NCBI GenBank assembly: GCA_042095835.1
Contig: JBELML010000003.1
Coordinates: forward strand, 37,721-101,720
DNA length: 64,000 bases
From: DATFKA01 sp042095835
GTDB lineage: Bacteria > Bacteroidota > Bacteroidia > Chitinophagales > Saprospiraceae
Reading direction: 5' to 3'
This document shows, in pieces, positions 1 to 6,512 of this stretch. Position 1 is the stretch's first letter. Every line of letters begins with the position of its first letter. The position numbers were made by a program, and so were the translations under genes. The notes below the pieces were generated by a model. That model worked only from the letters and a program-made list of their open reading frames with translations. It did not search any database and was not told where the DNA came from.

Positions 1-1
1 T

Positions 2-190
2 AAGTTATTGCTACTAGACGAGCCCACCACCAATCTAGATACAGAGGGCATTCAATGGTATCGCGAATTGATCGAAGATTTCGGCAAGGATCGCCTACTC
101 ATCATAGCTTCCAATGCAGCAGTAGATTTTGATTTTTGCGAAGAGCGTATTTCCATCCTGGATTTCAAACCCATCAGCAAGCTAAAATAA
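2..190 (+). CDS. ABC transporter ATPase, C-terminal fragment (gene starts before the window)
   Basis: Only the last 62 or so codons are present. They open with a Walker B and D-loop (LLLLDEPTTNLD) followed by the short segment that ends ABC ATPases, with the H-loop position apparently in ...IASN instead of the usual histidine. The reading frame is open to the left edge of the window and stops at a TAA. The spacing from Walker B to the stop (about 55 residues) is short, as in compact single-domain ATPases of the CcmA type, but the substrate cannot be told. The last 17 bp overlap the 3' end of the convergent rof-like gene. Confidence 0.8.
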   Translation, partial: KLLLLDEPTTNLDTEGIQWYRELIEDFGKDRLLIIASNAAVDFDFCEERISILDFKPISKLK

Positions 191-416
191 CCGGCTTCCC
201 ATCTACTTTGATTAAGTAATCTAGCCGCAAGGTTAAGCCATTATCAAACACGATGAACTCTTCTTTATTTTTGGTATACAAGTCTTTGATCTGTACGCCT
301 TGAACAGTAATTGGTTGATCATTTTCATAGTACTCCACCTCTACTTTCTTTCGGAGCGTGGCGATGGCCTCTAGCTCGTCATAATAGTTGCAATTGATTG
401 GAATATATTTGGACAT
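174..416 (-). CDS. Rof-like Rho-binding antiterminator
   Basis: This 80-residue protein begins MSKYIPINCNYYDELEAIA, which matches the signature at the start of E. coli Rof (INCDDYDNLELA) closely in spacing and sequence; the rest reads as a small Sm-like beta-barrel (alternating short strands, VEVEYY..., EEFIVFDN, LTLRLDYL). Rof proteins bind the RNA-binding domain of the transcription terminator Rho and inhibit termination; that is family knowledge. The length is close to Rof (about 84-86 residues). It lies alone between the ABC ATPase tail, which it overlaps at the 3' end, and a G-less repeat that begins 5 bp upstream of its ATG. Direct regulation through that leader is an inference treated in the findings. 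Family assignment is good; function here is untested. Confidence 0.72.
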   Translation of the reverse strand: MSKYIPINCNYYDELEAIATLRKKVEVEYYENDQPITVQGVQIKDLYTKNKEEFIVFDNGLTLRLDYLIKVDGKPVILAC

Positions 417-460
417 ATAGTGATGTTTTGATGTGGTGATGTTTTGATGTGGTGATGTTG
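417..460 (-). repeat. G-less octamer repeat leader upstream of rof
   Basis: On the plus strand the octamers GATGTTTT and GATGTGGT alternate, each occurring twice, then a fifth partial unit follows. In the RNA sense of the rof gene the 44 nt upstream of the ATG contain no G and 16 C by hand count, with CATCAC/CATCAA units every 8 nt. No Shine-Dalgarno can be accommodated here. Confidence 0.8.
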
Positions 461-698
461 AATCCTAATCAGTAGTTATAAGGGTAAAAAGAAACCAAAG
501 GTGCGACTAGAGACTATTCCATTTATTGGGATCCCACTTTTCATCCCAGAGCCAAATTTGGTCCTAAAAGGATGCTTTCTCAATTCCTTATTACAAGATT
601 TCCACCTCACTAACCCTTTAAACAAATACCCCATAAACCTATCTCCTCCCTAAACACTTAAACGCTAGAACAAAAACTCCTGTAGTCGCCTTTCTCAG
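461..698. other. Intergenic, nothing recognised
   Basis: This AT-rich stretch lies between the two octamer repeat blocks. I see no open frame with coding character, no strong hairpin followed by a T-run and no RNA motif that I recognise. Confidence 0.5.
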
Positions 699-945
699 CA
701 TGTACACACCTCTCCCTCATCTCCACATCTTCTATGTTAACACATCTCCATGTCAACATGTCACCATGTCAACACTTCTCCATGCCACCATATCGCCACA
801 CCACCAGGTCTCCACGTCACTACGTCTCCATGCCACCATATCTCCACATCTCCATGTCAACACTTCACCATATCGCCATATCTCCATGTCACCACGTCTC
901 CAAGTCCCCAAGTCACCACGTCTTCAATGTCACATTTCCATCTCA
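699..945 (+). repeat. Degenerate octamer array, consensus CAYRTCNC
   Basis: About 30 head-to-tail units of 8 bp of the form CATG-TCAC, CATA-TCGC, CACG-TCTC and so on. The two tetramers of each unit keep CA and TC nearly invariant while the other bases drift. Because 8 is not divisible by 3, all three plus frames stay open and give His/Ser/Thr/Pro-rich nonsense. By hand count the plus strand from 721 to 940 holds about 88 C and 19 G. The array abuts and slightly overlaps the 3' end of the minus-strand sugar dehydrogenase gene, whose stop is at 930. Confidence 0.9.
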
Positions 946-2351
946 ATTGGTACTAAGCGGAATACATAGCCTGGGCGCGCAACACAGATATAAATATACC
1001 CATCAGGCCCCTGCTCCACATTTCTCAAACGGCCGATATTTTTCATGAGCATTTCTTCATCAACGACTTTATTGCCTTCCATTCTACAGAGGTTGAGGTA
1101 TTTAAACCTTAGAGAACCTACTAGCGCATGCCCTTTCCAATCGCCGTATTTATCACTAGTCACAAATGCCAAACCACTGGGCGCAATAGAGGGCACCCAA
1201 TAGTGTACAGGTTGCTCCATTCCTTCTTTTTCTAAATCGCTTGTAAAGATGGTGCCATCGTAGTTGATCCCATAAGAGATTACAGGCCACCCATAGTTCT
1301 TTCCTGCCTGAATACGGTTCAGCTCGTCACCTCCTCTTGGTCCATGCTCATGGGTCCATATCTCACCCGTTTCTGGGTGTACCGCAATACCTTGTGGATT
1401 CCGATGCCCATAGGAATAGATGGAGGCAACAGCGGTATCTACGCCTACAAATGGATTATCTTCCGGAATGCTACCATCGTCATTAAAGCGATGTACCGAG
1501 CCCGCTGCTAGCGATAAGTTTTGGGGATTGATATCTCTAGCACCACGATCCCCAACCGTCACATATAGATAGCCTTCCTGGTCGAAGGTCATCATCGAAC
1601 CAAAGTGATATTGTGCAGCGGTATAGGGTAATGCCTCCAGGATCTGTAGAGGTTCGGTCAAGGTGTTACCTTCTAATTTGTAGCGAGTGACCATCGTGGT
1701 GGTCAAAGAATCTCCACTCTCCACTTTGAGATTGGCATAAGAAAGGTAGATCAGCTGGTTGTTGTCAAAATCAGGATGCAAAACCACTTCGTGCATGCCA
1801 TCTTGGTCTCTATTGCGTACCGTAGGTAGATTTTCAATCAAGGTTTTGTTGCCCTCTTTATCTACTCTATACATTGGTCCACTTCGCTCCGTGACTAGGA
1901 ATTCTCCATTGGGTAAGACAGCCATCCCCCAGGGGATATAAAACCCTGAAGCAACGGTATCCAAACGAAAGGTCAAAGCCTCTGAAACAATCGTATCAGA
2001 CTGTAGGCTTTCTGCCTCAAAACCGTACTTATCTACTTCTACAATTCCTTTTTCAATATAGGAAACTAAGCCTTTGATATCTTCTTCAGGTAATGAGGCT
2101 GCCCAACCTGGCATTCCCGCATCGGTGTAGCCCTCAGATATCGATTTGTACAACTCCTCCGCCCCTTTGCCATGTTTCCAACGGCGATCAACAAAGGCTT
2201 GCATTTGCTCACCATGACAGCTTGAGCATAATAGCGTATAATTCTCCTCTGCCTTGGCCATCATTGGATCGACAGCTTCTTCTTTCTCCGCTGGCGCGCA
2301 GAAGGTGAGTAGAAGGGATAAAATCAAAAAGGTAAAGACGATTTTCTTCAT
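930..2351 (-). CDS. Cytochrome c-PQQ-dependent sugar dehydrogenase lipoprotein
   Basis: A 473-residue exported lipoprotein. The N-terminus is a lipoprotein signal with the lipobox LTFC (Cys18). A cytochrome c domain follows with heme motif CSSCH at residues 42-46 and a likely axial Met near residue 80 (DAGMPGW). From about residue 125 to the end it is a six-bladed glucose/sorbosone dehydrogenase propeller: IPWGMAVLPNGEFLVTER, DGMHEVVLHPDF, the catalytic-type region GYLYVTVGDRG and the HRNPQGIA...HEHGPRGGDELN segment typical of soluble PQQ aldose dehydrogenases. It would oxidise an aldose or similar at the envelope and hand electrons to its own heme. It follows sbtA by 53 bp on the same strand. 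A perfect inverted repeat ends one base before its ATG. Confidence 0.9.
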   Translation of the reverse strand: MKKIVFTFLILSLLLTFCAPAEKEEAVDPMMAKAEENYTLLCSSCHGEQMQAFVDRRWKHGKGAEELYKSISEGYTDAGMPGWAASLPEEDIKGLVSYIEKGIVEVDKYGFEAESLQSDTIVSEALTFRLDTVASGFYIPWGMAVLPNGEFLVTERSGPMYRVDKEGNKTLIENLPTVRNRDQDGMHEVVLHPDFDNNQLIYLSYANLKVESGDSLTTTMVTRYKLEGNTLTEPLQILEALPYTAAQYHFGSMMTFDQEGYLYVTVGDRGARDINPQNLSLAAGSVHRFNDDGSIPEDNPFVGVDTAVASIYSYGHRNPQGIAVHPETGEIWTHEHGPRGGDELNRIQAGKNYGWPVISYGINYDGTIFTSDLEKEGMEQPVHYWVPSIAPSGLAFVTSDKYGDWKGHALVGSLRFKYLNLCRMEGNKVVDEEMLMKNIGRLRNVEQGPDGYIYICVARPGYVFRLVPIEMEM

Positions 2352-2388
2352 GGTGTTGGTTTTTCATCAAAGATAAAAAACCAACACC
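2352..2388 (-). promoter_or_regulatory. Perfect 13-bp inverted repeat abutting the start codon, with a -7-like box in its loop
   Basis: The arms 2352-2364 (GGTGTTGGTTTTT) and 2376-2388 are exact reverse complements around an 11-nt loop. The loop region on the minus strand reads TATCTTTG (2375-2368), a match to the Bacteroidota -7 element TAnnTTTG. The repeat could be an operator, or, if transcribed from sbtA, an mRNA hairpin ending right at the ATG. There is no T-run after it, so a plain terminator is unlikely. Confidence 0.65.
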
Positions 2389-2404
2389 AAGTCTACCTAT
2401 ATGT

Positions 2405-3367
2405 TTAGCAGCACTGTGTGATAAATAGATATAACGGCATACCCAAGGTGATATTAAATGGGAAGGTAATCGCCAGAGCCATCGGCAAGTACAAACTTGG
2501 ATTAGCCGTCGGAGCAGCAATCCGCATTGCTGCTGGCACCGCAATATAGGAAGCACTCGCCGCTAAGATGGAAAACAAAAAGCGATCGCCCACCGACTCA
2601 ATAAAGAAGCTGGTCAGGAAGGCTACCAGACAACCATTAATCAGGGGAATTATAATCGCAAATAATAAGGCAAAGCGACCTTTATTCAGAAACTCATTCA
2701 ACTTCTTGCCACTGGTGATCCCCATGTCTAGCAAGAACACCGCGAGAAAACCTTTAAAAATATCGGTAGTAAAGGGCTTAATTCCCTGTGCTTGCTCCTC
2801 ACTTGCCATAAAGCCAATGAATAAACTTCCCAAAATCAACAATACACTTTCATTTGTTAAAGAGTGCTTGATGACTTTAGTGGCAATGGCTGGCTCCTGT
2901 CGGTTTTTATCAAACATAGAGATCAACAACATCCCTACAATAATAGATGGCGCCTCCATCAAAGCCATCACAGCGACCATATGGCCTCCAAAAGAGATAT
3001 TCTCAATTTCCAGAAAGGAAATCGCCGTCACAAAAGTCACTGCACTCACCGATCCATAAGCTGCAGCAATAGCTCCTGAATTAGCGATGGAGAATTTCTT
3101 TTTGAGTATAAAAAAGGTATAAATCGGCACACAAATAGCCAATAGAATACCTAAAACTAAAGATCCAGCTATTTGAAGATTAAAGGGACTGTGGGCCAAT
3201 TCTTGCCCGCCTTTAAAACCAATTGAAAGCAACAGGTATAGCGATATAAATTTGGCCGAATTCTGTGGTATTTCTAAATCACTTTTAAAGTTAACAGCTA
3301 ATATCCCTAAGAAAAAAAAGAGTAAAGCTGGATTCGTCAGGTTGTCAAATAGTAAGTGTAAGTCCAT
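2405..3367 (-). CDS. SbtA-family sodium-dependent bicarbonate permease
   Basis: A 320-residue polytopic membrane protein with about ten hydrophobic segments and the sequence layout of the SbtA family (Sbt_1): NPALLFFFLGILAV near the start, LYLLLSIGFKGG, and a second inverted half beginning NESVLLILGSLFIGF and containing FLLDMGI. Members with known function import bicarbonate with Na+. The next gene downstream is the sugar dehydrogenase; the upstream neighbour on the same strand is the small gene at 3510-3797. A LysR-type regulator lies about 0.9 kb away, as seen for CO2-responsive transporters elsewhere. I do not see the PII-like partner SbtB nearby. The substrate is an inference from family. 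Confidence 0.85.
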   Translation of the reverse strand: MDLHLLFDNLTNPALLFFFLGILAVNFKSDLEIPQNSAKFISLYLLLSIGFKGGQELAHSPFNLQIAGSLVLGILLAICVPIYTFFILKKKFSIANSGAIAAAYGSVSAVTFVTAISFLEIENISFGGHMVAVMALMEAPSIIVGMLLISMFDKNRQEPAIATKVIKHSLTNESVLLILGSLFIGFMASEEQAQGIKPFTTDIFKGFLAVFLLDMGITSGKKLNEFLNKGRFALLFAIIIPLINGCLVAFLTSFFIESVGDRFLFSILAASASYIAVPAAMRIAAPTANPSLYLPMALAITFPFNITLGMPLYLFITQCC

Positions 3368-3429
3368 AACGATCTTATTAGTCCTTTCGAACTAGTCTAT
3401 AAGGTAAATTAAAAGTGCGTATGAAAAAC

Positions 3430-3451
3430 CTACCCAAAGTGCTATGGGTAG
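3430..3451. other. Short hairpin, 7-bp perfect stem
   Basis: CTACCCA at 3430-3436 pairs with TGGGTAG at 3445-3451 across an 8-nt loop. It stands 8 bp from the next, stronger hairpin, in the gap between the small gene and sbtA. Confidence 0.55.
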
Positions 3452-3459
3452 ACATTACT

Positions 3460-3481
3460 TGGGCCGACGATTGTCGGCCCA
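3460..3481. terminator. GC-rich hairpin downstream of the small conserved gene
   Basis: TGGGCCGAC (3460-3468) pairs perfectly with GTCGGCCCA (3473-3481) around a 4-nt loop. It begins 29 bp after the stop of the minus-strand gene 3510-3797. There is no good T-run on either side, so it may be an attenuator or mRNA-stabilising stem between that gene and sbtA instead of a full terminator. Confidence 0.5.
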
Positions 3482-3509
3482 GTCTATGAGAGGCATGTGG
3501 TCTTGGGAA

Positions 3510-3797
3510 CTATTCAAATGTAATCTCAAGGATACCATTAATGCTAACTTTTGCGCCACTTCTGCGGGCCTCTGCTAAAATCTCTTTAGCTCTTTTCTTT
3601 TCTGCTAGCAACTCCTGAATTCTGGCATTCGTGTAAGTGTTATCACAATTCTCATCGTGCTCATTGTGGCACCAACGCTGAATTTTGTGGAAATTGATTT
3701 TTTCATCAATTAAAGCATTGACAACATCAGCTGCCTCAGTTGCAGTGAAGGCTCCTTCGACAAGCTGTACTTTTTGAATAACTTCTGTAGCAATCAT
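3510..3797 (-). CDS. Small conserved protein of unknown function
   Basis: A 95-residue soluble protein, MIATEVIQKVQLVEGAFTA at the start, predicted to be mostly helical with a charged second half (AEKKRAKEILAEARRSGAKV) and a final beta strand (INGILEITFE). Two Cys and two His lie close together in the middle (RWCHNEHDENC), which could be a metal site, but this is only a possibility. The composition and start look like a real Bacteroidota housekeeping gene and I recall similar unnamed proteins in Flavobacteriia. It lies upstream of sbtA on the same strand. No function can be assigned. Confidence 0.7.
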   Translation of the reverse strand: MIATEVIQKVQLVEGAFTATEAADVVNALIDEKINFHKIQRWCHNEHDENCDNTYTNARIQELLAEKKRAKEILAEARRSGAKVSINGILEITFE

Positions 3798-3895
3798 GTG
3801 ATTTGGTTTGAAACGGTTAATTATATTATTATCTCTTTGATCTTTATGTCTTCCTGTGGCTATTGGGCCTAGCTTCCTTTTACGCTTGATAAAGC

Positions 3896-4138
3896 TTAAT
3901 CTCTACTAGCACTTTGGAGTAGCATCAACAAAGTCAATAACAAACAAGCAGGCAAAATAACAGGTACCAATGCCGGCACATATAGCTGAGCTGCCTAGAC
4001 CCATGCTAGGAATACCAACGCCACCAGTAGAGGCTTTACAATACTTTCAAGCAATATCAAACTGCTGCGCTTTTGCAGGCCCATTGAAAGGATATTACCA
4101 CGATAGTGCATCCCCGGCTTTGTATTCTTATTGGACAT
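3896..4138 (-). pseudogene. Possible decayed small membrane protein ORF with an in-frame stop
   Basis: Read on the minus strand from the ATG at 4138-4136, a 47-codon ORF ends at a TAG (3997-3995) and then the same frame continues for 32 codons to a TAA. The first part ends in a hydrophobic segment (LLVALVFLAWV) and the second part contains another (LVPVILPACLLLTLLMLL), so together they would make a small two-helix membrane protein. It sits next to a divergent LysR gene, which recalls CidA/LrgA-type holin genes, but similarity is too weak to name it. The frame could also be open by chance. Confidence 0.25.
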
Positions 4139-4192
4139 GGCTTATCTGTTTGTTGAGGCAAAGGTGAAGTATTTTTTTCATTAGTTTTTATT

Positions 4193-4200
4193 TATATTTG
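4193..4200 (+). promoter_or_regulatory. -7 promoter element (TATATTTG) of the LysR gene
   Basis: An exact match to TAnnTTTG, 24 bp before the LysR ATG at 4225. I see no convincing -33 TTG at the expected distance, so the assignment rests on the -7 box and position. Confidence 0.4.
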
Positions 4201-4224
4201 TAATGAAAAGCATAAACACTTCTA

Positions 4225-5148
4225 ATGAATTATACTTTACACCAGCTCAACGTATTCCTAAAAGTTGCTCAAAATCAAAGCATTACGAAAGCATCAGAGG
4301 AACTAATACTCACCCAACCTGCGGTATCAATCCAGCTAAAAAAATTTCAAGAACAGTTCTCAATTCCCCTCACAGAGGTGGTTGGCCGACAGTTATACGT
4401 CACTGATTTTGGCTGGGAAATCGCTAAAGCAGCAGAAAAAGTCTTACAAGAAGTAGAAGAGATCAATTATAAAACCAGGGCTTTTCAAAACGAAGTTTCA
4501 GGTAGGCTGCGAGTATCTGTAGCTTCTACAGGTAAATATGTTATGCCCTATTTTTTATCTGGCTTTATGCAAAAGCATAGAGGCGTCGATCTAAACATGG
4601 ATGTGACCAACAAGTCCTTTGTAGTAAGAAGTTTGGAAGAAAATCAGGTCGATTTTTCCTTGGTATCCGTATTACCTGAGCAGCTGAAGATCAACGAAGT
4701 CAAACTGATTCAAAACAAGCTTTACTTAGTCGGGAGTCCTCGTTTGAAACTCAAAAGAAACACCCCTAAGTCCAAGATTTTTGAATCCTACCCCTTAATC
4801 TTTAGAGAAGAGGGCTCCGCTACTAGAAATGCTATGGAAGCTTATATTAAAGCGAATCAATTACCCGTCTTCAAAAGGGTACAACTGACATCCAACGAAG
4901 CCTTGAAACAGGCAGTAATCGCAGGGCTAGGCTATTCTATCATGCCCTTGATTGGCATCAAAAATGCCCTTAGAAATAGAGATTTGGAGATCATTCCTTT
5001 CAAGGGGCTCCCCATCGTTACCCATTGGCGACTGGTCTGGCTAAAAGCCAAAAAACTCTCACCAGTGGCTGCTGCTTTTTTAGCCTATATCCAAGAAGAA
5101 AAAGAGGTAGTGATAGAGGAACATTTCAAATGGTTTGAACAGTATTAG
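4225..5148 (+). CDS. LysR-family transcriptional regulator (CbbR/CmpR-like)
   Basis: A 307-residue LTTR. Residues 1-60 form the winged helix-turn-helix (LHQLNVFLKVAQNQSITKAS..., LTQPAVSIQLKKFQEQF), then a linker helix, and from about residue 90 the substrate-binding-like effector domain (GRLRVSVASTGKYVMPYFL). The wording of the HTH and the start of the effector domain resembles the CbbR/CmpR branch, whose members respond to CO2-related metabolites and can regulate bicarbonate transporters. The SbtA gene on the opposite strand about 0.9 kb away fits such a target, but that is inference. The gene ends 4 bp before the convergent MBL-fold gene. Confidence 0.88.
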   Translation: MNYTLHQLNVFLKVAQNQSITKASEELILTQPAVSIQLKKFQEQFSIPLTEVVGRQLYVTDFGWEIAKAAEKVLQEVEEINYKTRAFQNEVSGRLRVSVASTGKYVMPYFLSGFMQKHRGVDLNMDVTNKSFVVRSLEENQVDFSLVSVLPEQLKINEVKLIQNKLYLVGSPRLKLKRNTPKSKIFESYPLIFREEGSATRNAMEAYIKANQLPVFKRVQLTSNEALKQAVIAGLGYSIMPLIGIKNALRNRDLEIIPFKGLPIVTHWRLVWLKAKKLSPVAAAFLAYIQEEKEVVIEEHFKWFEQY

Positions 5149-5152
5149 CGCA

Positions 5153-6508
5153 CTAAATTTCAAGCATCCAATACAAGACAAATTCCTCAGGATCAATTTC
5201 CCAATTGCCCTCGCCCGACTCGTGTGGTCCCTCATCCATACGGAGGACTCGCCCCTTAGTTTTCTCTAATAATCGTTCGTAGAGTTTAGCGGCTGGCATC
5301 TTCCAAGGTCGCTTACGAGAGCTAATATTAGGATCATTTTTATCAACGGGGATCATAGCCATCAGCTCTGGATGGGTCATGGCTTCTAGCGCTGGTTTTA
5401 AGGTCGAATTATGACTTCCGTGATGGCCAACTTTATAGAATACCGTCTGCTCCAGGAGCTGCTCAAGATGCTCTTTACCATCTTCCCATTCTACCTTATC
5501 CCAAGACAACCAATTACCCATCTGAGCATCGCCAACAAATAGCAGCACCTTGCCCGACTCTACTAATTCAAAAGCCAGCACTAAGCTGGTATTATTGGTA
5601 TAAGAGTTTAAGCGTATCGCCAGTTGCTCGGCCGATTTGGTCCAACTATCATCGATCCGCTGAGCAGGGTTATCGAAGTATTGTTGGATCAACTTAGGAA
5701 GATCAGTTTGGGATTCCTCTAATTTATTTTTGAAGTTGGAATTAAACGGAAAGCTTTCATTCGCGCTTTCGTCATTGGCAGCCTCTATAGTTTTCAGCAC
5801 TTCCGTTGCACGATGATGTAGTCCTTTGAGGTGTTTATCATACGATTGCCCTTTATTCGGATTAGTATCTCTGAGGCTCTTATAGTTTTTAGGAGGTCCG
5901 AGTACATATACCTTTACTTTCTCCTCAAAGATAGCTTTGATTTGCCCTGGATGGAGGTAGCTCTCTGGCCCCATATTCCTAATCGTTTTTAGGCCTTCAT
6001 CGGGTACCGATATTCTCTTTTTGGCAGCAAAAACAGGATTATTTGGCCGGACATCCTCATTCACATCTACTAAACTTTCTACCTCCTCCAATAATGCCTT
6101 ACCTGCTTGATCTCCGCGCAAGCTCAAGGCCGATCGGATGTTTTGTAGGGCTAGCCTCAAATTATGGTGTTCTTCCAGGATCGCTTCGGCGTCCTCATTC
6201 CCTGGTTCATTCATCCAAGACAGCCATACATGCTCTGCTCCTATATTTTCGAAAGTCTCCTTTGCAAACCAAAAGCCCGAATAGTGGTCATTATGTTGGT
6301 GTGTTCCAACAACGATATCCAATTGATTATCGCCTACCAGTTCTTGTATTTCTTGAGCGATTAGCTTTAGTCGCGTTTCTGCTGCATCACTATTCCAATA
6401 AGCGCCACAATCGATCAAGATATTAAATTGCTCCTCCTCTTCAATAAAGCGAAGCAGAAAGCAATCTCCCAAGGCACCAACCTTAAACATTCTTATTTCT
6501 GTCTTCAT
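5153..6508 (-). CDS. MBL-fold (ComEC-type) metallohydrolase
   Basis: A 451-residue cytoplasmic protein without signal peptide or membrane segment. It begins with the fold's first strands (VGALGDCFLLRF, NILIDCGA), has the metal motif HQHNDH at residues 70-75, a later metal Asp in FVGDAQ, and the GHHGSHNS motif at 361-368, which is characteristic of the ComEC/Rec2-like hydrolase branch. A roughly 200-residue insertion separates the halves. Proteins of this branch act as nucleases or phosphodiesterases in several settings; the substrate here is unknown. It starts 4 bp after the stop of the gluzincin protease gene, so the two are surely co-transcribed. Confidence 0.85.
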   Translation of the reverse strand: MKTEIRMFKVGALGDCFLLRFIEEEEQFNILIDCGAYWNSDAAETRLKLIAQEIQELVGDNQLDIVVGTHQHNDHYSGFWFAKETFENIGAEHVWLSWMNEPGNEDAEAILEEHHNLRLALQNIRSALSLRGDQAGKALLEEVESLVDVNEDVRPNNPVFAAKKRISVPDEGLKTIRNMGPESYLHPGQIKAIFEEKVKVYVLGPPKNYKSLRDTNPNKGQSYDKHLKGLHHRATEVLKTIEAANDESANESFPFNSNFKNKLEESQTDLPKLIQQYFDNPAQRIDDSWTKSAEQLAIRLNSYTNNTSLVLAFELVESGKVLLFVGDAQMGNWLSWDKVEWEDGKEHLEQLLEQTVFYKVGHHGSHNSTLKPALEAMTHPELMAMIPVDKNDPNISSRKRPWKMPAAKLYERLLEKTKGRVLRMDEGPHESGEGNWEIDPEEFVLYWMLEI

Positions 6509-6512
6509 TTTT

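Noticed and set aside
699..945. CRISPR or clustered regulator sites in the octamer block
   Set aside because: Units are contiguous 8-mers with drift and no spacers or constant repeat.
700..1048. Three overlapping plus-strand ORFs of 68-104 codons starting near 700-750
   Set aside because: They lie in the octamer array and stay open only because the 8-bp unit has no stops in any phase. The proteins are His/Ser/Pro/Thr repeats in all frames with no start signal.
2209..2556. Minus-strand ORF of 115 codons between the dehydrogenase and sbtA
   Set aside because: It overlaps both well-supported genes in another frame and its sequence has no coding character.
3970..4167. Plus-strand ORF of 65 codons (MPAHIAELPRP...)
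   Set aside because: No Bacteroidota-like start signal, odd composition, and it is antisense to the better hydrophobic frame on the minus strand.
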